Shown: in pieces, positions 1 through 6,876 of the stretch
How the letters are laid out: each line of letters opens with the position of its first letter
Position numbering within the stretch: position 1 is the first letter of the stretch
Source: an uncultured Coriobacteriaceae bacterium
GTDB lineage: Bacteria; Actinomycetota; Coriobacteriia; Coriobacteriales; QAMH01
Direction of reading: 5' to 3'
Length of the DNA stretch: 7,514 nucleotides
Assembly (NCBI GenBank): GCA_902783925.1
Contig: CACZSV010000110.1
Location: 1 to 7,514 of the forward strand
The notes under the pieces: model-generated
The model's database searches: none
Told to the model about the DNA's origin: nothing
Seen by the model: only the letters and a program-made list of their open reading frames with translations
Position numbers and translations under genes: made by a program

Positions 1-990
1 ACGGTCTTCGAGTATCCAGCGCGCTGCTTCCTTTGCGTGATACGTGATTATCATATCGGCACCCGCACGCTTGATGGAAGTTAGAAGCTCCAAGACGACG
101 CGCTTCTCGTCGATCCAACCATTCGCAGCGGCTGCTTTGACCATGGAGTACTCGCCCGAAACGTTATAGGCAACGGTCGGGAAGCGCAGCTCGGAGCTCA
201 CGCGCTGCAGCACATCGAGGTATGGTAAAGCCGGTTTCACCATGACCATATCGGCGCCTTCCGCAATGCAGCTTGCCGCTTCGCGCACGCCCTCGTCGGC
301 ATTTGCCGGATCCATTTGGTATGCACGACGGTCGCCGAATGCGGGCGCGGAGTCTGCCGCATCGCGAAACGGACCGTAAAACCCGCTTGCGTATTTTGTC
401 GAATAGGCCATGATGGGCACATTGGCAAACCCCGCCTCGTCAAGCGCGGCGCGTATGGCCGCGACATCTCCGTCCATCATGTCCGAAGGCGCCACCATGT
501 GGGCACCAGCGCGCGCATGGCTCACGGCCTCTGCTGCCAGCAGGTCGAGCGTCTCGTCGTTTTTGACAGAACCGTCATCGTCGAGCATCCCGCAATGGCC
601 ATGGCTCGTGTATTCGCACAGGCACACATCGGTGATGACGGTCATATCCGGCGTCTGCGCGCGAATGATACGGCATGCCTGTTGAACCACCCCATCATCC
701 ACGTAGGCTTCGCTCGCACGCTCGTCCTTATGCGCGGGCAAGCCAAAGAGCAGAACCGATTTCACACTGCATTCAAGCAGCTCCTCGATTTGAGGCATGA
801 GCATATCGACGGAAACCTGGAAGACGCCCGGCATGGATGGGACTTCGTCGCATAGACCGCTTCCGGCCTTGACGAAGAGCGGGTAGATGAAATCGCGTGC
901 GGAGATTTCCGTCTCGCGCACAAATTGCCTGAAGGTCTCACTTGCGCGCATGCGACGCGCGCGATATGTGGGAAACGATGCTACTTGCAT
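1..990 (-). CDS. hemB: Porphobilinogen synthase (5-aminolevulinate dehydratase), zinc type; 3' end cut by the window
   Basis: HemB condenses two molecules of 5-aminolevulinate to porphobilinogen in the cytoplasm, the second committed step of tetrapyrrole synthesis. I translated the open frame from ATG at 990-988; 330 codons are visible with no stop. Family members are usually about 320-340 residues, so only a few residues should be missing. Residues 121-134 read DVCLCEYTSHGHCG, giving the three-cysteine zinc site (C123, C125, C133) of zinc-dependent enzymes. The two active-site lysines are K199, in YSTKYASGFYGPFRD, and K252, in MVMVKPALPYLD. The N-terminus (FPTYRARRMR) matches the usual family start, supporting ATG 990. 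The gene begins 9 bp after the ahbC stop, and its SD sequence overlaps that stop. It is the last visible gene of the operon. Confidence 0.96.
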   Translation of the reverse strand, partial: MQVASFPTYRARRMRASETFRQFVRETEISARDFIYPLFVKAGSGLCDEVPSMPGVFQVSVDMLMPQIEELLECSVKSVLLFGLPAHKDERASEAYVDDGVVQQACRIIRAQTPDMTVITDVCLCEYTSHGHCGMLDDDGSVKNDETLDLLAAEAVSHARAGAHMVAPSDMMDGDVAAIRAALDEAGFANVPIMAYSTKYASGFYGPFRDAADSAPAFGDRRAYQMDPANADEGVREAASCIAEGADMVMVKPALPYLDVLQRVSSELRFPTVAYNVSGEYSMVKAAAANGWIDEKRVVLELLTSIKRAGADMIITYHAKEAARWILEDR

Positions 991-1002
991 GGCTTTCTCC
1001 TA
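991..1002 (-). promoter_or_regulatory. hemB ribosome binding site overlapping the ahbC stop codon
   Basis: On the minus strand this reads TAGGAGAAAGCC directly before the hemB ATG. The TAG is the ahbC stop codon, and AGGAG (1001-997) is a strong Shine-Dalgarno sequence 6 nt from the start. A ribosome ending ahbC therefore sits on the hemB initiation site, which suggests translational coupling. Confidence 0.8.
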
Positions 1003-2238
1003 ATCGAAAACGGGGGCTTCTAGAACGGGGTTTGGGTCATCTGGATGCGGGGCTATTTCCTCGTCGGTCAGGTAGCATGCGGGATCGGGCGCCCATAGGT
1101 CACCCGTTGCCGCCTCCGCGCGCACGCGGAAGTTTCCTCCGCAGATATCGAGAAAACGACATGTCTTGCAACGACCCTTCACAAAGGGGCGCTTGTCCTT
1201 GAGGCGATACATGAGCTCGCTTGCCTCGTTCGAGCGGCTCACATCGGTCCAAATCTCGGAGAATGGCCGGTCTTTGACGTTGCCAAAACTGAAGTGACGC
1301 CAGAATTGATCTGCATGAACCTCGCCATCCCAGCTGATGCACGAGATTCCATTGCCCGTGGAGTTTCCCTGATTCCATTGCAGGAGCTGCATCACTTTCG
1401 CCGCTCGCTCGGGGTCTTCCTTGAGAAGCTCCATGTATATGAACGGCGCATCGGCATGGTTGTCGACAGTGAGGATTTCGGGCTCCAACCCCTCGTCGAA
1501 CATCTCGCGCGTACGGTCCATCAGATGACGCACCACCGCACGCGTCTGCTCGTGTGTAAGATCGAGGTCCATCATCTGCGAGCCACGTCCCGTATAGACA
1601 AGGTGATAGAAACACGCGCGATTGACTCCGTGTTCGCGCATGATGTCGAATACCTCGTCGATTTCTTGATAGTTCAGCCTGTTGATCGTGAAGCGAAGCC
1701 CTACCTTGATACCCGCGGCTTTCGCGTTAGCCACGCCCTGCATGGCGCGGTCGAACGAGCCGGGCACGCCGCGGAACTCATCATGCGTCTTGCGTCCACC
1801 GTCAAGCGATATGCCAACATATGAAAGCCCGACCTGAGCGAACTGCTGCGCCAGCTCGGGAGTGATCAGCGTGCCATTAGTGGAAATAACCACCCGCATC
1901 CCCGCCTGCCTGGCGTAGTGCATGAGCTCGACCAAATCCTCGCGCACGCACGGCTCTCCGCCGCTGAACAGCAAAACTGGCGCGCCAAATGAAGACAGGT
2001 CATCGATCATCGCCTTGGCCTCGCTGGTGGAAAGCTGATCGTATCGCTCCGCATCAGACCCGGCATAACAATGGCGACATTTTAGATTGCAGGTGCGCGT
2101 GCAGTTCCACACCACCACCGGCTTTTTATCTTTCGAGAACTGCAGAAGTCCGCTCGGAAGCTCCTTCGAACGCCGCTTGTAGCGCAGCACATCCGAAGGC
2201 TCAACGGCCCCGCAGTACAGTTTAGAGATCCCTATCAT
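1000..2238 (-). CDS. ahbC: AhbC-type radical SAM enzyme: 12,18-didecarboxysiroheme deacetylase (Fe-coproporphyrin III synthase)
   Basis: This 412-residue protein is a radical S-adenosylmethionine enzyme of the AhbC/NirJ group. AhbC removes the two acetate side chains of 12,18-didecarboxysiroheme to give Fe-coproporphyrin III in the siroheme-dependent heme pathway of anaerobes and archaea. The start MIGISKLYCGAVEPSD is characteristic of AhbC. The 4Fe-4S cysteines for SAM cleavage are C50, C54 and C57 (CNLKCRHC), with SGGEPCVREDL downstream. A SPASM-like C-terminal region (C300, then C357, C360, C366 in CKTCRFLDICGGN, and C388) should hold an auxiliary Fe-S cluster. The frame is open upstream to 2397, but that extension lies inside hemD, lacks family similarity and bypasses the good RBS. 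I therefore chose ATG 2238, which forms an ATGA overlap with the cobA-hemD stop. NirJ (heme d1) is the main alternative; the N-terminus and the lack of nir genes here favour AhbC. Confidence 0.88.
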   Translation of the reverse strand: MIGISKLYCGAVEPSDVLRYKRRSKELPSGLLQFSKDKKPVVVWNCTRTCNLKCRHCYAGSDAERYDQLSTSEAKAMIDDLSSFGAPVLLFSGGEPCVREDLVELMHYARQAGMRVVISTNGTLITPELAQQFAQVGLSYVGISLDGGRKTHDEFRGVPGSFDRAMQGVANAKAAGIKVGLRFTINRLNYQEIDEVFDIMREHGVNRACFYHLVYTGRGSQMMDLDLTHEQTRAVVRHLMDRTREMFDEGLEPEILTVDNHADAPFIYMELLKEDPERAAKVMQLLQWNQGNSTGNGISCISWDGEVHADQFWRHFSFGNVKDRPFSEIWTDVSRSNEASELMYRLKDKRPFVKGRCKTCRFLDICGGNFRVRAEAATGDLWAPDPACYLTDEEIAPHPDDPNPVLEAPVFD

Positions 2239-3821
2239 CGCCCGTTCTCCTTTTCGGGTCCGCTTTCTTGCCTTGCTGTGCCACAGAGCTTGCAGATGGC
2301 TTCGACAAGCCCATCTATAGTGTATTCGGATGCCTGTATCGCAGGCTCGTGTCCCAGCGAGCGCAGCGTCGCCGAGGTAATGGGGCCAATGGAGCAAAGC
2401 GCCACGCCGTCGAGCAGCGAGGACGCATCGCCGAGCAACTCAAAGAGGTTTTTTGCAGTCGACGATGAGGTGAAGCTCATGGCGTCGATGCGCCCGCTTT
2501 CCAATTCTGCGATCAGAGCGCGGGTATCCGCATCTGCGGGCCTCACCGTTCGATACGCGCTCACGACATCGACTGTCGCTCCTGCTGACCGCAGCATATC
2601 GGGCAACACGGCCCGGGCCTCTGCTGCGCGGGGGATCAGCACGCGGGCGCCTTCGAGGCGCAAACCCCGTGCACGCGTCGCCTGCTCAATTGCGGAGAAC
2701 ACCGCCTCGCCGCGATACTCTGCAGGCACGGTATCTGCAACGATACCGTGCTGCCGCAGACGCTCGGCCGTCGCTGGCCCAATTGCCGCCACGAGGGCGT
2801 GCCCCAGACGGCGGGCATCACCTTTCAAGCGCTCGAAAAATGCGTCAACGCCGTTTACGCTCGTGAGCACGACCCACGCATACGAATCGATCTGCGCGAG
2901 CGCTTCGTCGAGCGGGGCGTATTGCACGGGAGGCACGATTTCGATAGTGGGAAACTCCATCACGTCAGCACCGAGCGCTGTTAATCGACTGGCAAGCGCA
3001 CCTGCTTGTGTTCGTGAGCGCGTGACCACGATGCGCTTGCCAAAAAGCGGGCGCTTCTCGAACCAGGCGAGCCTTTCACGCAGGCGTGCGACCTCGCCCA
3101 CCAGTATGATCGAAGGTGCGGCAAGCCCTGCGCGAGAAACATCGGCTGCGACATCTTGAAGCGTCGTGACGAGCGTATGCTGACGTGGGCTTGTACCCCG
3201 ATGAATGATAACGGCAGACGTATCCGCGGCCGCGCCCTCTTGCATGAGCTTGTGCGCAATAGACGAAAGTTCGCGCATGCCCATATAAAAGCACACGGTG
3301 CCGCCGTGGCCCACAAGCGCCGCAAGCGCATTCCAGTCGAGCGCGCTTGTCGTTTTGCTTGGGTCTTCATGACCAGTCACAAAGGTGAGAGACGAGGCGA
3401 TGCCCCGGTGCGTCACGGGGATTCCAGCAAAAGCTGCCGCCGCAATGCCGCTTGTGACACCCGGAACGACCTCGAAATCGATACCGGCCGCAGCAAGCGC
3501 AAGGGCTTCTTCGCCACCGCGTCCGAACACAAACGGATCACCGCCCTTAAGGCGTACCACCGTACCCCCGCCTCGTTTTTCGAGAGCACGAGCGGCATCG
3601 ATGAGCACGACATTGAGCTCGTCTTGGGTCAGGTGCTGCGCATAGCCCTTCTTTCCCACATACACACGCTCGGCTGATGCCGGGGCGCAGTCGAGAAGCT
3701 CCGGATTTGCAAGGTAGTCATACACGATGACGTCCGCAGCGGCGAGCAGCTCGCGCCCGCGAACCGTGATGAGCCCTGTATCTCCTGGACCAGCGCCAAC
3801 AAGGTAGACGGTCACGCTCAC
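2235..3821 (-). CDS. cobA-hemD: Fused uroporphyrinogen-III C-methyltransferase / uroporphyrinogen-III synthase (CobA-HemD)
   Basis: This 528-residue bifunctional cytoplasmic protein closes hydroxymethylbilane to uroporphyrinogen III (HemD half) and methylates it twice with S-adenosylmethionine to precorrin-2 (CobA half). It is the branch point to siroheme, cobalamin and siroheme-derived heme. Residues 1 to about 250 are a SUMT domain: VYLVGAGPGDTGLITVRG (5-22), VRLKGGDPFVFGRGGEE (89-105), VPGVTSGIAAA (119-129) and FVTGHE (147-152). From about residue 258 a HemD domain follows: RIVVTRSRTQA (263-273), WVVLTSVNG (316-324), AIGPATAERL (346-355), VLIPRA (394-399) and FTSSSTAKNLF (450-460). The start is GTG at 3821-3819, forming a GTGA overlap with the hemC stop and sitting 5 nt after GGAGGT. 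An in-frame GTG two codons later is possible but worse spaced. Such fusions are common in anaerobic bacteria and guide uroporphyrinogen III towards precorrin-2. Confidence 0.96.
   Translation of the reverse strand: MSVTVYLVGAGPGDTGLITVRGRELLAAADVIVYDYLANPELLDCAPASAERVYVGKKGYAQHLTQDELNVVLIDAARALEKRGGGTVVRLKGGDPFVFGRGGEEALALAAAGIDFEVVPGVTSGIAAAAFAGIPVTHRGIASSLTFVTGHEDPSKTTSALDWNALAALVGHGGTVCFYMGMRELSSIAHKLMQEGAAADTSAVIIHRGTSPRQHTLVTTLQDVAADVSRAGLAAPSIILVGEVARLRERLAWFEKRPLFGKRIVVTRSRTQAGALASRLTALGADVMEFPTIEIVPPVQYAPLDEALAQIDSYAWVVLTSVNGVDAFFERLKGDARRLGHALVAAIGPATAERLRQHGIVADTVPAEYRGEAVFSAIEQATRARGLRLEGARVLIPRAAEARAVLPDMLRSAGATVDVVSAYRTVRPADADTRALIAELESGRIDAMSFTSSSTAKNLFELLGDASSLLDGVALCSIGPITSATLRSLGHEPAIQASEYTIDGLVEAICKLCGTARQESGPEKENGR
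2239..2252 (-). promoter_or_regulatory. ahbC ribosome binding site, deciding its start
   Basis: AAGGAG at 2252-2247 on the minus strand lies 8 nt before ATG 2238, inside the last codons of cobA-hemD. It supports the short ahbC start over the upstream in-frame ATG at 2397. Confidence 0.75.
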
Positions 3822-4762
3822 GATGCACCTCCCCGTTCGCGTACTTCATCGAGAATGTCTAAACCGCCATCCGCGATGATATTGCGCACAGCCGAATCTG
3901 CAGCGGCCTCTGCGTCGCGGTTCGAATCGACGACATGCGTGCGAACCTGACGTGCGCCGTCGAGCGAGAAGACAGCGGCATCAATCACGAGCACGTCGTC
4001 TTCGAGACGTGCGTATACGCCAAGCGGGACCTGACAGCCTCCCTCGAGCTTTGCCAAAACGCACCGCTCGGCATTCACGCAAAGGCTCGTCGCGGCATCG
4101 TCGATGCATGCGAGCATACGTGCAACGCGTTCGTCGCCTACACGCGCCTCAATGCCGATGGCGCCCTGCCCTGCAGCAGGCAGCATCTCTTCGACGGGAA
4201 TGTAGGCGGATACCGCATCGGCTGCGTTCATGCGCTCAACGCCTGCAGCTGCAAGGACGACGCCTTCGTACTCGTTTCCCTGCGCCTTCGCAAGGCGCGT
4301 GTCGACATTGCCGCGTATGGGTTTGGGCTCGATATGCGGATGCAACGCACGGAGCTGCGCAGATCTCCTGAGCGAGCCTGTTCCAAGACGGGCCCCCGCA
4401 GGGACCTGCGCGAGCGATTGCGCTTGGATACGCGGACCGCACACGAGCACATCGCGCGCATCTGCACGCGCGAGCATCGCCGCGATACAGCATCCATCCA
4501 CAAGCTCGCTGGGAACATCCTTCATGGAATGGACGCATATATCCACATCGCCTGCGAGCAAGGCGCTCTCGAGCTCTTTCGTGAAAAGCCCCTTATCGCC
4601 AATCTGTTCGAGTGGCTTATCCAAGACGCGATCACCGGTTGTCGTAACGGCGCGTATCTCGAATTCTTCTTGGGGAAACGCCGCCGATAAAGCCGACTTC
4701 ACGGCGTTAGCCTGCCAAAGCGCCAGGGCGCTTCCCCGTGTTCCTATGACAAACATGTTCAT
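3818..4762 (-). CDS. hemC: Hydroxymethylbilane synthase (porphobilinogen deaminase)
   Basis: HemC polymerises four porphobilinogens into the linear tetrapyrrole hydroxymethylbilane, the substrate of the HemD half encoded next. The 314-residue product has the normal family length. Visible motifs are FVIGTRGSALALWQA (4-18), GDKGLFTKELE (55-65), and the active-site HSMKDVPSE (78-86) with catalytic Asp82. GTGSLRR (127-133) and IRGNVDTRL (149-157) follow, and LEGGCQVPLG carries Cys243, which anchors the dipyrromethane cofactor. I chose ATG 4762 because it forms an ATGA overlap with the hemA stop. ATG 4756, two codons in, gives a 10-nt spacing from the SD and cannot be excluded. The open frame extends upstream to 5146, but that is hemA read in another frame. 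No key residue is missing. Confidence 0.97.
   Translation of the reverse strand: MNMFVIGTRGSALALWQANAVKSALSAAFPQEEFEIRAVTTTGDRVLDKPLEQIGDKGLFTKELESALLAGDVDICVHSMKDVPSELVDGCCIAAMLARADARDVLVCGPRIQAQSLAQVPAGARLGTGSLRRSAQLRALHPHIEPKPIRGNVDTRLAKAQGNEYEGVVLAAAGVERMNAADAVSAYIPVEEMLPAAGQGAIGIEARVGDERVARMLACIDDAATSLCVNAERCVLAKLEGGCQVPLGVYARLEDDVLVIDAAVFSLDGARQVRTHVVDSNRDAEAAADSAVRNIIADGGLDILDEVRERGGAS
3822..3832 (-). promoter_or_regulatory. cobA-hemD ribosome binding site for a GTG start
   Basis: GGAGGT at 3832-3827 on the minus strand, 5 nt upstream of GTG 3821, lies within the last hemC codons. This strong match compensates for the GTG and supports it over the second GTG at 3815, which would be 11 nt away. 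Confidence 0.75.
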
Positions 4763-6147
4763 CTCGTCCTCTGCGCAAATCCCATAGCCTTCGAAAATCC
4801 CTGCGGGCACGGCTGGCCTTCGAGGCACGCGCGAGATTCGCAGGAATGAGGCGTACAGCCAGGCGGATATGTGTCCAGCCCGAACAGGTATCGTGCAGCC
4901 CCCGTGTAGTAGTACGAATCTGCAGTCTCGGATTCTTTCTTGAGACGCACGGCGGGACCATGCAAAACCTTCTTCATCACCGCATTGCCAAACGATTCGA
5001 GCACCGCCAGCTCGTTTTCGTGTAAGTCTCTTCCAAACTCGCGGGCCATGAGCTTCGAGGCCTTCTGAAGCTCGCCATCGACGGTTGCGTTTCCCTTCGC
5101 ATACATCGCCTTGACGGTGGGAACGACGCTTCGCTGCTGCATCCATGCCAAGAAATCTTCTTCGGCTCGCGCCACGAGCTGCTCAACATCACCCACGGCG
5201 GTCATGCGGGAAGCAAGGCCATCGTCAACGATGGAATTGAGGGAATCAAGGTTGTATAAAGAGACGCCTTCGACATCGCAACAAGAAGCGGCAACATCTC
5301 GCGGGACGGCCTCGTCCACAAAGACAAGCTTGCGCTTCGCCGTCCCCACCTCTCTTCGAGCCTTGGCTAATGGTTCTGCCTCGACGACAGCGCTTGGAGA
5401 AGAGGTCATGGTAAACACGATGTCGGCCTTGGCGATAGCGTCATAGCGATCCTCGAATCTATAGCAACGCGCATCGCAGTGGGTGGCGAACTCGCGCGCA
5501 TGCTCCAGCGTGCGGCTTGTCACCAGAAAGTCCGTCACGCCGTCTTCCATAAGATATCTCAGCGTCAAAAGAGCCATCTCGCCCACACCGATAAAAAGCA
5601 CCTGGCGATCGGCGATATCGGAGAACTCCTGGCGGGCCACTTTGACAGCAGTCGTCGAAAGCGAAACGGAATCACCGCCGATGGCCGTCTCGGAGCGAAC
5701 GCGCTTGCCTACGTGCAGGGCATCGCGAAACAGCCTCATGAGCACCTCGGTGCAGCAGTCAAGCGAAACCGAGCGATCGAAGGCCCCGCGTGTTTGACCC
5801 AATATTTGAGCTTCCCCAAGGACCTGTGAATCGAGCGAGCAGACAACCCGGAACAGATGATGAACGACATCCTCGCCGCGCTCGAGATAAAACCCGTTAC
5901 GCGGGGGTTCCTGGCCGAGCCGTTCGGCAAAAAAAGCGCGGAGTGCGTCTGCGCCCATACGGTCGGTACGGGCGTCCACGTACGCTTCGACGCGGTTGCA
6001 TGTGGAGAGCACGACGGCGCCATCCACCCCTGCAGCGCTGCGAAGCCCTCCTACGACGGCATCGAATTCGTCTTTGGAAACGGAAATTCGCTCGAGCGTC
6101 TCGAGCTTCGAGCTCTTGTAGTTTGTCCCCATAGCTACCAGGCTCAT
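4759..6147 (-). CDS. hemA: Glutamyl-tRNA reductase with a cysteine-rich C-terminal tail
   Basis: HemA reduces glutamyl-tRNA(Glu) with NADPH to glutamate-1-semialdehyde, the first and usually rate-controlling step of C5 tetrapyrrole synthesis. The 462-residue product shows the N-terminal catalytic domain with nucleophile Cys50 in VLSTCNRVEAY and SQVLGEAQILGQ (107-118). The NADPH-binding domain has VLFIGVGEMALLTL (183-196) and the VDEAVPRD region (277-284). A helical dimerisation domain runs to about residue 405, followed by YLFGLD (420-425). The last ~37 residues form a tail with C431, C436, C441 and C447 (C-x4-C-x4-C-x5-C), including a Cys-Pro pair at 447-448; I do not recognise this as a standard family feature. 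ATG 6147 is chosen for the family-like start (MSLVAMGTNYK), the ATGA overlap with sirC and the ideal SD. The partner aminomutase gene hemL is not in the window. Confidence 0.97.
   Translation of the reverse strand: MSLVAMGTNYKSSKLETLERISVSKDEFDAVVGGLRSAAGVDGAVVLSTCNRVEAYVDARTDRMGADALRAFFAERLGQEPPRNGFYLERGEDVVHHLFRVVCSLDSQVLGEAQILGQTRGAFDRSVSLDCCTEVLMRLFRDALHVGKRVRSETAIGGDSVSLSTTAVKVARQEFSDIADRQVLFIGVGEMALLTLRYLMEDGVTDFLVTSRTLEHAREFATHCDARCYRFEDRYDAIAKADIVFTMTSSPSAVVEAEPLAKARREVGTAKRKLVFVDEAVPRDVAASCCDVEGVSLYNLDSLNSIVDDGLASRMTAVGDVEQLVARAEEDFLAWMQQRSVVPTVKAMYAKGNATVDGELQKASKLMAREFGRDLHENELAVLESFGNAVMKKVLHGPAVRLKKESETADSYYYTGAARYLFGLDTYPPGCTPHSCESRACLEGQPCPQGFSKAMGFAQRTR
4763..4772 (-). promoter_or_regulatory. 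hemC ribosome binding site
   Basis: AGAGGA at 4772-4767 on the minus strand lies 4 nt before ATG 4762, or 10 nt before the alternative ATG 4756. It is inside the end of hemA and is weaker than the other SD sequences of the operon. Confidence 0.5.
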
Positions 6148-6821
6148 GATCTCGCCTCCTCTAAAAGGGGAACCACGATTTCTTCGTACACAGCTTCCGC
6201 TGAGGGATGCTCCCCTGCAGCAAAACGATCTTCGAGGCATGCTGACCCAAGCGCCTCAAAGATCGGGGTGCGTACGCGCGCAGGACCGGCAACGCGCTCT
6301 TTCACGAGGGAGCGGACTTCTGCCAGGCAATCGATATACTCTGTCCACCAATCACCAAAGCGCCCTTCGAGTTCTTGGCGTATCGTGCGTGAAACGCCCG
6401 GCGCGGCGCCGTTGGTAGACACCGCGACCTGCAGCTGCCCCCGGCGCATGATGGAGGGGGCAATGAACGTGCACAGTTCGGGGACGTCGACCACGTTTAC
6501 GGGAATATGCGCGGCCCTCGCTTCGCGGTAGACGCTTTCGTCCACTTCTCGAAGCCCCGTGGCGACCACGCAGAGAAGCGATCCTTCCAGATCGCCCTTG
6601 CGGTATTCGCGACGTCTCCAGACAATGCACCCTTCGTCTGCAAGCGCGATAAGGTCACTACAGGCCTGTGGCGCAATCACAAGCACGCGGGCTCCGTAAT
6701 CGAGCAAGGTTTTGACCTTTCGCGCAGCAACGGCACCGGCACCCACAACAACGATATCTTGACCCTCGAGCCGAATAAAGAGCGGGTAGGGAACAGCCGT
6801 CTTTGTTTGTTCGCAATTCAT
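6144..6821 (-). CDS. sirC: Precorrin-2 dehydrogenase (SirC / CysG N-terminal / Met8-like)
   Basis: The enzyme oxidises precorrin-2 to sirohydrochlorin with NAD+; Met8p and CysG relatives also insert iron to give siroheme. The 225-residue product has a Rossmann fold with VVVGAGAVAARK at 24-35. The family signature follows: VNVVDVPELCTFIAPSI at 108-124, then RRGQLQVAVSTNGAAPGVSRTIR. Asp112 aligns with the aspartate implicated in catalysis in CysG and Met8p. No methyltransferase domain is attached; that activity is in the CobA-HemD fusion downstream. Whether this protein also chelates iron cannot be decided from sequence alone. The start ATG 6821 fits the family N-terminus and has GGAGG 4 nt upstream. 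An in-frame ATG at 6905 would add 28 unrelated residues across the intergenic region and is not preferred. Its stop overlaps the hemA start (ATGA). It appears to be the first gene of the operon. Confidence 0.93.
   Translation of the reverse strand: MNCEQTKTAVPYPLFIRLEGQDIVVVGAGAVAARKVKTLLDYGARVLVIAPQACSDLIALADEGCIVWRRREYRKGDLEGSLLCVVATGLREVDESVYREARAAHIPVNVVDVPELCTFIAPSIMRRGQLQVAVSTNGAAPGVSRTIRQELEGRFGDWWTEYIDCLAEVRSLVKERVAGPARVRTPIFEALGSACLEDRFAAGEHPSAEAVYEEIVVPLLEEARS
6148..6160 (-). promoter_or_regulatory. hemA ribosome binding site
   Basis: AGGAGG at 6160-6155 on the minus strand is a full SD match 7 nt before ATG 6147, inside the last sirC codons. It fixes the hemA start and suggests efficient initiation of the pathway's first enzyme. 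Confidence 0.8.
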
Positions 6822-6830
6822 AATGCCTCC
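6822..6830 (-). promoter_or_regulatory. sirC ribosome binding site
   Basis: GGAGG at 6830-6826 on the minus strand lies 4 nt before ATG 6821. The spacing is short, but the match is strong and it supports the short sirC start. Confidence 0.6.
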
Positions 6831-6840
6831 CGCCGAAAAC

Positions 6841-6854
6841 GCTAGGAAATATGG
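6841..6854 (-). repeat. Imperfect direct repeat, copy 2 (overlaps the candidate -10)
   Basis: The minus strand reads CCATATTTCCTAGC, resembling CCATACCTAGC at 6921-6911 except for three extra T residues. It overlaps the candidate -10 box, as a repressor site might. No known operator is recognised. Confidence 0.4.
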
Positions 6855-6876
6855 AGGGAATCGGCAACTGCGAAAA
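6848..6876 (-). promoter_or_regulatory. Candidate promoter of the tetrapyrrole operon (weak match)
   Basis: On the minus strand, TTTTCG (6876-6871) and CATATT (6853-6848) are separated by 17 nt. They match the sigma-70-type -35 and -10 consensus at 3 and 4 of 6 positions. Transcription would begin near 6841 and leave a leader of about 20 nt holding the SD. This is the best-spaced pair I found in the gap, but the boxes are poor, so it is tentative. Read-through from the upstream regulator gene is also possible. Confidence 0.25.

Noticed and set aside
316..855. Plus-strand open frame of 179 codons opposite hemB
   Set aside because: It is antisense to conserved HemB catalytic motifs; no independent coding evidence.
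2239..2397. Upstream extension of ahbC (53 extra codons)
   Set aside because: It lies inside the hemD coding region, has no AhbC similarity, and bypasses the AAGGAG site and ATGA overlap at 2238.
2278..3159. Long plus-strand open frame (293 codons) antisense to cobA-hemD
   Set aside because: The product is low-complexity Ser/Ala/Arg-rich with no recognisable motif and lies fully over a well-supported gene; GC-rich codon use on the other strand explains it.
3935..4787. Plus-strand open frames of 185-251 codons antisense to hemC
   Set aside because: They are mirror frames of hemC with Arg/Cys/His-rich or Ser-rich composition and no family resemblance.
4763..5146. Upstream extension of hemC (128 extra codons)
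   Set aside because: The extra residues are the hemA C-terminal region in another frame; HemC would be far longer than its family.
6148..6240. Upstream extension of hemA (31 extra codons)
   Set aside because: It overlaps sirC, while ATG 6147 has a perfect SD and the family N-terminus.
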